A stretch of 64,000 nucleotides of DNA from positions 186,001 to 250,000 of the forward strand of contig NZ_FNFN01000002.1 of the NCBI RefSeq assembly GCF_900101045.1. Reading direction: 5' to 3'. Positions within the stretch are counted from its first letter, which is position 1. Every line of letters starts with the position of its first letter. Positions 56,617 to 64,000 of this stretch are shown one piece after another. This stretch comes from Nocardioides sp. YR527. Lineage in GTDB: Bacteria > Actinomycetota > Actinomycetes > Propionibacteriales > Nocardioidaceae. The position numbers and the translations under genes were made by a program. The notes under the pieces are model-generated. The model saw only the letters and a program-made list of their open reading frames with translations. It searched no databases and was not told the DNA's origin.

Positions 56617-57477
56617 TCACCCCCGCGCGAGCGCCTGGAGGCGGTCGTAGGCGCCGTTGAACGTGTTCTGGTCCAACGGCGAGGAGGTGTACTGCCAGAA
56701 GGTGTAGTAACCCCAGCCGGCCGGCAGCGTGCCCGGCGTGCTGGCGTACCGGGCGATCCACAGCGGGTGCGCGCTGGCGAACTGCGAGGTGTTGCCGGTG
56801 CACGTCGTCCACCAGTCGGTGGTCGTGTAGATGACCGCGTCCCGGCCGGTGCGGGCGCGGTAGCGGTCCAGGAACGCCGCGATCCACGAGCGCATCGAGG
56901 CCTGGGAGAGGCCGTAGCAGGTGCCGCCGGAGTAGGGGTTGTACTCGATGTCGAGCACCCCCGGGAGCGTCTTCCCGTCGGCCGACCAGCCCCCGCCGCT
57001 GTTGACGAAGTAGTCGGCCTGCGCCGCGCCGCCGGAGTCGGACGGGTTGGCGAAGTGGTAGGCGCCGCGGATGAAGCCCTGGTTGTAGGAGCCGTTGTAC
57101 TGCTGCGGGAAGTAGGTGCTGTTCTTGTAGTAGGTGCCCTCGGTCGCCTTGATGTAGGCGAACCGCTTCCCCTGGCCCCACCAGTAGGCCCAGTCGACGT
57201 TGCCCTGGTGGCCGGAGACGTCGATGCCGCTGACGGTCGCCTGGGCGCTGATCGGCGGGGCGTTCCTGGTGCCGCCCGTGGCGTCCGAGCCGGGCGTCGA
57301 CCAGCCGACGTACGCCCCGTGCTCGAGGGTCACGCCGTGGGACTTCGCCTTCTGGGTGAGATGGCGATCGTCCTTCTCGGCGGCGCCGGCGGACTGGGTC
57401 GGGGAGAGGGAGATGGCGAGGAGGAGACCGGCGGCAATCGCGGTCACTCTCATGGATCTGCGGCGCGAAGGACTCAT
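56617..57477 (-). CDS. Secreted GH25 lysozyme (N-acetylmuramidase)
   Basis: The ATG at 57477 gives 286 residues with a signal peptide (RRRSMRVTAIAAGLLLAISL, cleavage near residue 33). The GH25 motifs are clear: SGIDVSGHQGNVDW, FAYIKATEGTYYKN, GAYHFANPSD and LPGVLDIEYNP. It cleaves the glycan backbone of peptidoglycan and is probably used in wall remodelling. Longer open frames upstream run into the promoter of the divergent ArsR gene. Confidence 0.9.
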   Translation of the reverse strand: MSPSRRRSMRVTAIAAGLLLAISLSPTQSAGAAEKDDRHLTQKAKSHGVTLEHGAYVGWSTPGSDATGGTRNAPPISAQATVSGIDVSGHQGNVDWAYWWGQGKRFAYIKATEGTYYKNSTYFPQQYNGSYNQGFIRGAYHFANPSDSGGAAQADYFVNSGGGWSADGKTLPGVLDIEYNPYSGGTCYGLSQASMRSWIAAFLDRYRARTGRDAVIYTTTDWWTTCTGNTSQFASAHPLWIARYASTPGTLPAGWGYYTFWQYTSSPLDQNTFNGAYDRLQALARG

Positions 57478-57587
57478 GGGGCTAGGCCTTTCCCGAGGAG
57501 GAAACTTGCACTGAGAGACATCGTGGCTGGGAAACATGGTGCCGCAACCGATGTCCCCCGGGGAATGTTTTCCGGTAAGCAAGTTAC

Positions 57588-57650
57588 TCAACCAAATGGT
57601 TGACAATCCAGCAGGGAGCGATCTAGCCTCGTTGTCAACCGATTGGTTGA
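57588..57650. promoter_or_regulatory. Promoter with two ArsR-type operators
   Basis: TCAACCAAATGGTTGA at 57588-57603 and TCAACCGATTGGTTGA at 57635-57650 are 16-bp palindromes of the same kind. TTGACA at 57600-57605 could be the -35 box, with TAGCCT at 57624-57629 as -10. The operators flank the promoter just before the ArsR gene at 57661. Confidence 0.7.
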
Positions 57651-57660
57651 GGAGTACGAG

Positions 57661-58020
57661 ATGAGCGAGGACAGGCTCTCCCGAGTCTTTGCGGCACTGG
57701 CGGACCCGACCCGGCGCGACCTGGTCGCCCGGCTCTCGTCGGCCGACGCGACCGTCGGCGAGCTGGCAGCGCCGTACGAGGTCAGCCTCCAGGCGGTCTC
57801 CAAGCACCTCAAGGTGCTCGAGGACGCCGGCCTGGTGAGCCGGGAGTCGCGGCGCGCACCCGTACGCCTCGAAGCGGAGGTGTTCGACCTCATGACCAAG
57901 TGGATCGAGAGATATCAGCAGCAGGCCGAGGAGCGCTACCAGCGCCTGGACGCACTGCTCGCCGAGATGCAGGAAGACCGACCGACCAGAGAACCAGCCA
58001 GAGAAGAGGACGCATCATGA
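57661..58020 (+). CDS. ArsR family transcriptional regulator
   Basis: The ATG at 57661, behind GAGGAGTACGAG, gives 119 residues. The winged helix (FAALADPTRRDLVARLSS, VSLQAVSKHLKVLEDAGLVSR) is standard. No CxC metal-binding motif is seen, so it belongs to the metal-independent ArsR type that is often paired with SRPBCC genes. It represses itself and the two following genes, probably through the operators at 57588-57650. Confidence 0.9.
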   Translation: MSEDRLSRVFAALADPTRRDLVARLSSADATVGELAAPYEVSLQAVSKHLKVLEDAGLVSRESRRAPVRLEAEVFDLMTKWIERYQQQAEERYQRLDALLAEMQEDRPTREPAREEDAS

Positions 58021-58502
58021 CCACCACGAAGCACGAGACCACGATCGAGGCCTCCAAGGACGCCCCGACGATCACCATCGTCCGCGAGTTCGACGCTCCC
58101 CCGGAGCTCGTCTTCCGCGCCCACGCCGAGAAGGAGCTGTACGCCAAGTGGCTCGGGCCCCGCGACGTCGGCATGAACATCACCACGTGGGACTTCCGCA
58201 CCGGCGGCTCCTGGGCCTACACCGGCGAGCGTGACGACGACGAGTTCCAGTTCTTCGGCAGCTTCCACGAGGTGCGCGAGAACGAGCGCATCGTGCAGAC
58301 CTTCACCTGGCGCGGTGCCCCCGACGGGGCCTCCCTCGAGTACCTCACCCTCGAGCCGCTCCCCGGCGGCCGCACCCGGCTGACCGGCCTCAGCGTCGTC
58401 GAGTCCTTCGAGACCCAGGCCGCGATCATGGCCAGCGGTATGGACCAGGGCGTCGTCCAGGGCTACGAGCAGCTCGACGAGCTCCTGGCGGAGCTCTCAT
58501 GA
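58017..58502 (+). CDS. SRPBCC (AHSA1-like) protein
   Basis: The 161-residue protein has the AHSA1/START-like pattern: ITIVREFDAPPELVFRAHAEKELYAKWLGP, FRTGGSWAYTG, FFGSFHEVRENERIVQTFTW and a final long helix. It overlaps the ArsR gene by four bases, a common actinobacterial pair. The ligand is unknown. Confidence 0.87.
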   Translation: MTTTKHETTIEASKDAPTITIVREFDAPPELVFRAHAEKELYAKWLGPRDVGMNITTWDFRTGGSWAYTGERDDDEFQFFGSFHEVRENERIVQTFTWRGAPDGASLEYLTLEPLPGGRTRLTGLSVVESFETQAAIMASGMDQGVVQGYEQLDELLAELS

Positions 58503-59068
58503 GCAACCCAGATCTGAGCAGGAGCGAGCAGCACGCGTACGACGCTGCCCGGTTCTCCGAGATCGTCGGCTCCGCCGCCGCCGAGGACTGGGCTCGCCCC
58601 AGCCCGGTGGCGGCCTGGACCGCCCTCGATGTCGTCAACCACCTGATCGAATGGTCGCGGGGGTTCCTGGCGGGATCCGCCGGTGTGGATCTGGCGCCGC
58701 TCGACGTCGCTGCTGACCCGGCCGCCGCCTGGAAGACCCACACCGCCGACATCCAGAGCCTCTTCGACGACCCCGCCGGCCGGATGATCTCCAACCCGCA
58801 CATGGGCGACAAGCCGCTCGACGAAGCACTCTCGGAGATCTACACCCCCGACATCTGGATGCACTCCTGGGATCTGTCCCGCGCCCTCGGGCGAGATTTC
58901 GACCTCGGCGCCGACCGCGCCGCGGCGATGCTCGCCGGCGCCGCGGCCATGGAGGACGCGATGCGTGCCTCCGGCCAGTTCGGCCCCAGGGTCGAGCTCC
59001 CCGCCGACGCCACCCCGCAGGAGCAGCTCCTCGGCTTCATCGGCCGAGATCCCTACTGGCGGGCCTGA
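58499..59068 (+). CDS. TIGR03086-type (DinB/mycothiol-dependent-like) protein
   Basis: The 189-residue protein has the four-helix DinB/maleylpyruvate-isomerase-like pattern: DWARPSPVAAWTALDVVNHLIEWSRG with one His ligand and TPDIWMHSWDLSRALGRD with another. It may use mycothiol or bind a metal. It overlaps the SRPBCC gene by four bases and completes a three-gene operon with ArsR. Confidence 0.82.
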   Translation: MSNPDLSRSEQHAYDAARFSEIVGSAAAEDWARPSPVAAWTALDVVNHLIEWSRGFLAGSAGVDLAPLDVAADPAAAWKTHTADIQSLFDDPAGRMISNPHMGDKPLDEALSEIYTPDIWMHSWDLSRALGRDFDLGADRAAAMLAGAAAMEDAMRASGQFGPRVELPADATPQEQLLGFIGRDPYWRA

Positions 59069-59076
59069 GATCGGGG

Positions 59077-59427
59077 TCAGGAGAGCGTCAGCGAGCCGAC
59101 GCCGGAGGTGTAGTGGGTGGCGTACGTCAGCTGCACCTGCTCGGCGCCAGGGGCGAGCAGGATGGTGGCGGCCTGCTGGATGTAGTCGCCTTCGACGTGG
59201 ACGCTGACGTGGCAGGCGCGCTCGGCCGGGATCTCGAAGGAGACCGTGCCCCAGTAGACGACGTACTGCCGCCCGTCGATGCTCGCGATCGGCGGGAGCT
59301 TGCCCGGGTTGTTGGCCAGCATCACGTTTCCGCTGGTCAGGTGGAGCACCAGGATGCGCTTCGTGCCGGTGTAGAACTCGACGTACGGCACCACGCCGGG
59401 CCATTGCTGCTGATCGGTCACGGGCAC
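59077..59427 (-). CDS. Hypothetical beta-rich protein
   Basis: The 116-residue protein is predicted all-beta, with VEFYTGTKRILVLHL and YVVYWGTVSFEIPAERACHVSVHVEGDYIQQ. It has no signal peptide. It is 18 bases downstream of the menD start side on the same strand. No family is recognised. Confidence 0.68.
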   Translation of the reverse strand: MPVTDQQQWPGVVPYVEFYTGTKRILVLHLTSGNVMLANNPGKLPPIASIDGRQYVVYWGTVSFEIPAERACHVSVHVEGDYIQQAATILLAPGAEQVQLTYATHYTSGVGSLTLS

Positions 59428-59444
59428 ACTGTGCCATGGCCCGT

Positions 59445-61049
59445 TCAGGAATGGGCGAGGGCGCGGATGGCCAGGTCGAGGGCGCGGCGGTCGTGTCGGG
59501 AGACGACCGCCTCGACGACCTCGATGCCGCCGTTGGGCGAGGCGAGGGCGGCCTCGAGCTCGGGCACGGAGGTGACCGCGAGGTGCGGGATGCGGTGGGC
59601 GGCGCAGAGCGCCTCGAGCGAGGTCCCGTGCGGGGTGCCGAAGAGGCGCTCGAAGCTGTCGGCGTAGTCGTCAGCACCCTGCTCGAGGGAGGCGAAGATC
59701 GAGCCGCCGTCGTCGTTCGCGACGACGATCGTGAGGTCGGGGCGGACCTCCTCGGGGCCGAGCAGCAGCCCGCCGGCATCGTGCAGGAAGGTCACGTCGC
59801 CCATCAGCGCCAGCGCGCGCGTCGACGACGTGCGGCCGGCGGCGGCGCCGATCGCGGTGGAGACGATGCCGTCGATGCCGGCCAGGCCGCGGTTGGCCAG
59901 CACCTTCCGCCGCCCACCGACGCGGTTGGGGCGCATCATCAGGTCCAGGTCGCGTACGGGGTTGGAGGGACCGAGCATCAGCAGCCCGCCGTCGGGCAGG
60001 GCGCGGGCGACACAGCCGGCGACGTCGTACGCCGTCATCTCCTTCTGCTCGTGGAGCAGCCGGTCCACCTGGCGGCTGATCGTGCGATCGGCCGACCGCC
60101 AGTCCTCCAGCCACGCCGGGTCGGGCTCGCCCTCGACGTGGAGCCGGGTGCGGATCGTGCGGTCGACCCGGAACGGGCGCGCGGGCCAGACACCGTCGAC
60201 CAGCGCCGCGATGACCTCGATGCCGGGGCGAGCCAGCAGGTTGGTGACCGGCCGGGAGAGGGTCGGGTGGCCGTAGACGACGACCCGCTCGATCCGTTCG
60301 GCGAGCGGTGACTCGAGCAGCAGCCGGTAGGAGCGCAGCGCGTTGTCGCCGGTACGCGCCCCCGAGGACGGCTCGGCGAGCAGCGGCCAGCCGCCGTCCT
60401 GGGCCAGGATCCGGGAGGGCGGGCCGGCGTCGTCACCGGCCACGACGACCGTGCGCGGCGTGCTGGGGCCGGTCTGGATCGACTCGTGGATCATCAGCTC
60501 GGGGCGTACCGGTGCCGGACGGGCCTCGATCTTCTCCGGCCGCCACCGGTCGGGCGGGGTGAGCGGGTCGTCGAGCTGGAGGTTCCAATGGACGGGGCCG
60601 CGTGCGGAGTCGAGCGCGACGATGTCGTCCTCGTCGGGAGCCTCGGCCAGGTCGCGGGTCTCCACCAGCCTGCCGAAGATGCCGACCTGGTCGGTGACCT
60701 GGTTGGCACCGGTCTCCCGAAGGCGCGCGGGACGGTCGGCCGTGACGACGGCCAACGGCACTCCGGCGTGAGCGGCCTCCAGCACCGACGGGTGCAGGTT
60801 GGCGACCGCGGTGCCGGAGGTGCACATCACCGCCGCGCGCGAGCCGACCTTGGTCAGGCCGAGCGCGAAGAAGCCGGCCGAGCGCTCGTCGATCCGGGTG
60901 TGCAGCCGCAGCAGGCCCGCTCGCGCGGCGTCGAGGACGGCGAACGACAACGGGGCGTTGCGTGATCCGGGCGCGACGACGATGTCGGTGACCCGCGCCT
61001 CGACGAGCGCGGTGACGACCGCCCGGGCGAGCTCAGTAGCAGTGGGCAT
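59445..61049 (-). CDS. menD: 2-succinyl-5-enolpyruvyl-6-hydroxy-3-cyclohexene-1-carboxylate synthase
   Basis: The 534-residue thiamine-diphosphate enzyme joins isochorismate and 2-oxoglutarate. N-terminal VTDIVVAPGSRNAPLSFAVLDA and DERSAGFFALGLTKV, and the ThDP motif GDVTFLHDAGGLLLG with ANDDGGSIF, are diagnostic. It lies downstream of menC and menE on the same strand with 9 bases to menC. Confidence 0.93.
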   Translation of the reverse strand: MPTATELARAVVTALVEARVTDIVVAPGSRNAPLSFAVLDAARAGLLRLHTRIDERSAGFFALGLTKVGSRAAVMCTSGTAVANLHPSVLEAAHAGVPLAVVTADRPARLRETGANQVTDQVGIFGRLVETRDLAEAPDEDDIVALDSARGPVHWNLQLDDPLTPPDRWRPEKIEARPAPVRPELMIHESIQTGPSTPRTVVVAGDDAGPPSRILAQDGGWPLLAEPSSGARTGDNALRSYRLLLESPLAERIERVVVYGHPTLSRPVTNLLARPGIEVIAALVDGVWPARPFRVDRTIRTRLHVEGEPDPAWLEDWRSADRTISRQVDRLLHEQKEMTAYDVAGCVARALPDGGLLMLGPSNPVRDLDLMMRPNRVGGRRKVLANRGLAGIDGIVSTAIGAAAGRTSSTRALALMGDVTFLHDAGGLLLGPEEVRPDLTIVVANDDGGSIFASLEQGADDYADSFERLFGTPHGTSLEALCAAHRIPHLAVTSVPELEAALASPNGGIEVVEAVVSRHDRRALDLAIRALAHS

Positions 61050-61058
61050 CCATCCTCC

Positions 61059-62021
61059 TCAGAGCGTTTCCCGGTACGCCATCACATCAGCGAGCCGCCT
61101 GCGCCAGAACTCCGTACGCTCCGGGGTGGCCCGCAGCGCCGGGTCGGCGACCAGGCGCTCCGGGGCGGGCGTGGAAGGCAGCACCGGCAGGACACCGCCG
61201 GACGGCAGGAGCGGGACGGCGGCGATGTCCTCGGTGAACATCGAGACCGTGCCGAGCCCACAGGCATAGGGCAGCTCGGGCAGCGCCGCCGCGAGCGCGA
61301 TCCCGGCGGCCATCCCGACCGATGTCTCCAGCGCCGAGGAGACCACGCACGGCAGCCCGATGTCCTCCGCGATCCGCAGGCAGGCGCGTACGCCGCCCAG
61401 CGGCTGCACCTTCAGCACGGCCACGTCGGCGGCCTGGAGATCGCGTACGCGATAGGGGTCCGCGGCCCGCCGGATCGACTCGTCCGCGGCGATCGGAACC
61501 TCCACCTTGCGGCGTACGTCGGCGAGCTCCTCGACCGTGGGGCAGGGCTGCTCGACGTACTCGAGCCCGCCGGCGGCCCGGTCCAGCACCCCGATCGCGG
61601 CGAGCGCCTCGTCGACCGTCCAGAGCCCGTTGACGTCGATCCGCACCTTGCCGGAGGGGCCGAGGGCGTCCCTGACCGCCTCGACACGAGCGATGTCGTC
61701 GGCCAGGCTCTGGCCCGGGTCGGCGACCTTGACCTTGGCGGTCGCACACCCGGAGCGGGTCACGATCTCGTGGGCGCGCTCCGGCCCGACAGCCGGGACA
61801 GTCGCGTTCACGGGGACCTCGGCGCGGACCGGCGTCGGCCAGTCCCCCGCGGCCGCCTCCTCGGCGCAGCGCAGCCAGGGCTCGATCTCGGGGGTGTCGT
61901 AGTCGAGGAACGGCGACCACTCGCCCCACCCACCGGCCCCCTCGAAGACGAGGCCCTCGCGCTCGGTGATCCCGCGGAAGCGGGTGGTCATCGAGAGGGA
62001 GAAGACGTGCAGGTCGGTCAT
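61059..62021 (-). CDS. menC: o-Succinylbenzoate synthase
   Basis: The ATG at 62021 overlaps menE by four bases and gives 320 residues. Enolase-superfamily residues are visible: TAKVKV, RIDVNG, EYVEQP, AADES and VLKVQPLGG. It dehydrates SHCHC to o-succinylbenzoate. A longer open frame up to 62216 runs through menE and is rejected. Confidence 0.92.
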   Translation of the reverse strand: MTDLHVFSLSMTTRFRGITEREGLVFEGAGGWGEWSPFLDYDTPEIEPWLRCAEEAAAGDWPTPVRAEVPVNATVPAVGPERAHEIVTRSGCATAKVKVADPGQSLADDIARVEAVRDALGPSGKVRIDVNGLWTVDEALAAIGVLDRAAGGLEYVEQPCPTVEELADVRRKVEVPIAADESIRRAADPYRVRDLQAADVAVLKVQPLGGVRACLRIAEDIGLPCVVSSALETSVGMAAGIALAAALPELPYACGLGTVSMFTEDIAAVPLLPSGGVLPVLPSTPAPERLVADPALRATPERTEFWRRRLADVMAYRETL

Positions 62022-63055
62022 CGCTCCACCTGGTCGCTCGTGGCCAGCGCGAGGAGGGCCTGCCGGTCGGGCTTGCCGTTGCCGAGGAGCGGGATCTCGT
62101 CGAGCGCGACGAGCTGTCGCGGCGCCCAGGAGCGCGGATGCTCCGCCGCGACCCAGTCGCGGGCGGCGTCCGCGTCGATGTCGCCGACGACGAAGGCGAC
62201 CAGCCGCTGGCCCCACTCCTCGTCAGGGGCGCCGAGAGCCTCCGCGGCCTCGACGGCCGGGTGTTCGCGGAGCCTTCTGGCGACGAGCGCCGCCGGCACC
62301 TTCACGCCGCCGGTGATCACCATGTCGTCGACCCGTCCGAGGATCCGGAGCCGGCCGTCCTCGTCCAGGGTGCCGGCGTCGGAGGTGAGGAACCAGCCGT
62401 CGACCAGGGCGCTCGCGGTCTGCTCGGGGTCGTCCTGATAGCCGTCGAAGAGCGTCGGGCCGCTGATCCGGACCCGGCCGTCGGTGCCGATCGCGATCCC
62501 GACGCCGTCCAGCGGCATCGCGTCGTAGACGCACCCGCCACACGTCTCGGCCGAGCCGTAGGTGGCGACGACGTCGATCCCGGCCGCTTCGGCGCGGGCC
62601 CACAGCGACGGGTCGATCGGGCCACCTCCGAGCAGCAGCGTGTGGAACCCGGCCAGGGCGGCGAGGTCGTCACCGCCCGACTCGATGATCCGGTGCAGCT
62701 GGGTCGGCACCATCGAGACGAACCGCGGCCCGTCGTCCATCGCCTCCGCCGCCTCGGCGAAGGACCCGTGGGCGGCGGCGATCACCGGCTCGAACCCGGC
62801 CAGCAGCGAGCGCGCGATCACGTTGGCTCCGGCGACGTACGACTCCGGCAGCGTCAACAGCCACTGCCCGCTCGCCCCGACCCTTCGCGCCGACGCCGCT
62901 GCCGACGCCTTCATCGCCTCGCGCGACAGCATCACCCGCTTGGGCGTGCCGGTCGATCCCGAGGTCTCCACGACCCAGTGCTCCGGCCCACCCCCGGCGA
63001 GCCACTCGGCCATCGCGGCGACGGTGCCCTCAGCCCGTTCCACCGCGTCGTTCAC
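62018..63055 (-). CDS. menE: o-Succinylbenzoate-CoA ligase
   Basis: The GTG at 63055 gives 345 residues. AMP-binding motifs ETSGSTGTPKRVMLS and YGSAETCGGCVYD, and the C-terminal PLLGNGKPDRQALL, are intact. It is short for the superfamily, as usual for actinobacterial MenE. It activates o-succinylbenzoate with CoA and ATP. It is first in the menE-menC-menD cluster; menA and menB are not in the window. Confidence 0.9.
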   Translation of the reverse strand: MNDAVERAEGTVAAMAEWLAGGGPEHWVVETSGSTGTPKRVMLSREAMKASAAASARRVGASGQWLLTLPESYVAGANVIARSLLAGFEPVIAAAHGSFAEAAEAMDDGPRFVSMVPTQLHRIIESGGDDLAALAGFHTLLLGGGPIDPSLWARAEAAGIDVVATYGSAETCGGCVYDAMPLDGVGIAIGTDGRVRISGPTLFDGYQDDPEQTASALVDGWFLTSDAGTLDEDGRLRILGRVDDMVITGGVKVPAALVARRLREHPAVEAAEALGAPDEEWGQRLVAFVVGDIDADAARDWVAAEHPRSWAPRQLVALDEIPLLGNGKPDRQALLALATSDQVER

Positions 63056-63116
63056 GCCCCCAACGCTATCTCCTGCTCTGTGCGGGTTCGCGGTGGGCCG
63101 GTGGAGTTCACGGGGT

Positions 63117-63185
63117 GTAACACGCTGTTCGTACGACTACCCGGTCGTTCAAATAGGGCGAGTAGTCCTACGAACGACGTGTTAC
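63117..63185. repeat. Long imperfect hairpin between menE and an exonuclease-family gene
   Basis: Two 24-base arms (63117-63140 and 63162-63185) pair at about 20 positions; both contain GTAACACG and CGTTCGTA- or GTTCGTAC-type cores. The loop is 21 bases. It lies between the menE start and the stop of the next gene, so it may end transcription of the latter or be a palindromic repeat. Confidence 0.6.
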
Positions 63186-63200
63186 AGGCGGCGACGCGCG

Positions 63201-64000
63201 CTACTGGCCGCGGATGTCGAAGTCCGCGACCAGGCCGTGGTGGTCGGACTCCAGCTTGAACGTGGCGTGGCGGGTGGGGGTGGCGGTGGAGCTCGAGCCG
63301 AGGAGCCAGTCGATGGTGCCGCCGCCGTCGTGGGTGGCCCAGCCCTGCGCGGGCGCGCCGAGGGTCTCGAAGGAGGAGGTCATCCCGGCCTTGGCCATCA
63401 GCGGCTTCGGACCCCACGGATCCCCGTCGCCACCGTTGCGCGGGTAGGGCGAGTTGAGGTCGCCGGCGACGAGGACCGGGCCGTACTTCTGCAGCCCCTG
63501 CGCCAGTCCGGCGAGCTTCGCGAAGCCGCGCTGGGCCTCGTCCTTACGCGCCTGTGCGCTCTTGGCGGGCGAGGTCATCGTGTGAGTGGAGATCACCGAG
63601 ATGCGCCCGGAGCCGTCGCTGCTGGCGAGGACCACCCAGGTGGCGTACCTGTTGTCGTTCTTGACTCCGGTGACCGGCTTGGTGAGCTGGACGGTGCCCT
63701 TGTCGACCGCCACCCAGCGGTCGGTACGCCACATGACGACCGGGCTGAGGGCCTGGCTGCGGTTGCCGTACTCGTCCGCCGAGGCGCGGTAGGTGCCGTA
63801 CCCCCGCACCGAGATGTCGGAGACCGTACGTGACTGGGCTTCGTTCAGGGAGACGAAGTCGGGTCCGTGCTTCATGACCTCGGCCAGGTCGGAGCGGTAT
63901 CTCGAGCGGGACATGGAGACCTTGATGTTGGCCTGCGCCAGGCGGACCTGCGGGCCGGAGACGGCGGCCGGGGAGGCGCCGACCTGTCCTTCGCCGGGCA
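63201..64000 (-). CDS. Endonuclease/exonuclease/phosphatase family protein (5' end beyond window)
   Basis: The open frame continues past the window edge; at least 266 residues are visible. The domain motifs are LAQANIKVSMSRSRYRSDLAEVMKHG, FVSLNEAQ (Glu), AGDLNSPY (Asp-x-Asn) and DHHGLVADF (final His). This is the exonuclease/phosphatase fold, likely secreted because the upstream part is not cytosolic-looking, but the start is not in view. Substrate unknown; nuclease or phosphodiesterase are both possible. Confidence 0.82.
   Translation of the reverse strand, partial: PGEGQVGASPAAVSGPQVRLAQANIKVSMSRSRYRSDLAEVMKHGPDFVSLNEAQSRTVSDISVRGYGTYRASADEYGNRSQALSPVVMWRTDRWVAVDKGTVQLTKPVTGVKNDNRYATWVVLASSDGSGRISVISTHTMTSPAKSAQARKDEAQRGFAKLAGLAQGLQKYGPVLVAGDLNSPYPRNGGDGDPWGPKPLMAKAGMTSSFETLGAPAQGWATHDGGGTIDWLLGSSSTATPTRHATFKLESDHHGLVADFDIRGQ

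Overview
The window is high-GC DNA from an actinobacterium. Gene density is high, GTG starts are common, four-base start/stop overlaps recur, and the genome carries a menaquinone respiratory set (nuoA-N, menF, menD, menC, menE, menG and a polyprenyl diphosphate synthase). The overall style suggests a Nocardioidaceae member such as Nocardioides; that family call is an inference, not a search result.

Positions 1-8.1 kb hold purine catabolism and glyoxylate use: a urate/xanthine permease, urate oxidase, 5-hydroxyisourate hydrolase, OHCU decarboxylase, a small sensor-like regulator, a DUF6986 aldolase-like protein, malate synthase A and an IclR regulator with candidate operators. 8.1-12.8 kb holds a frameshifted alpha-carbonic anhydrase, a Fic/Doc-type protein of foreign look, a PPOX-fold protein, a PrsW-type membrane protease and its partner.

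Positions 12,932-24,492 form a genomic island. It is bounded by a 109-bp direct repeat (107 of 109 identical) that consists of the 3' part of tRNA-Tyr and its terminator; the intact tRNA-Tyr(GTA) is at the right edge. The island carries a mod-res restriction-modification pair followed by a gene with a HEPN-like RxxxxH motif, a Phd/RelE-type toxin-antitoxin pair, a CHAT (caspase-like) protease, a frame-broken excisionase-like gene, a frame-broken zinc-ribbon gene and several unknowns. No integrase is visible. This is the region most likely to hold undescribed defence biology.

Positions 24.6-31.4 kb hold YajQ, an SRPBCC protein, a cysteine-free Rrf2 regulator, a complete sulfate ABC transporter (sbp-cysT-cysW-cysA) and a RarD-type exporter. 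31.3-47.4 kb is one long reverse-strand operon, nuoA to nuoN followed by a polyprenyl diphosphate synthase, with a CRP/GlxR-like palindrome upstream of nuoA. A short palindromic repeat element has been inserted in frame at the 3' ends of both nuoE and nuoI. 47.5-52.5 kb carries three paralogous membrane proteins, an HD hydrolase and an ankyrin protein. 52.5-63.1 kb holds the menaquinone genes interleaved with small housekeeping genes (MBL-fold, YciI, GH25 lysozyme, an ArsR-SRPBCC-TIGR03086 operon). The window ends inside an endonuclease/exonuclease/phosphatase-family gene.
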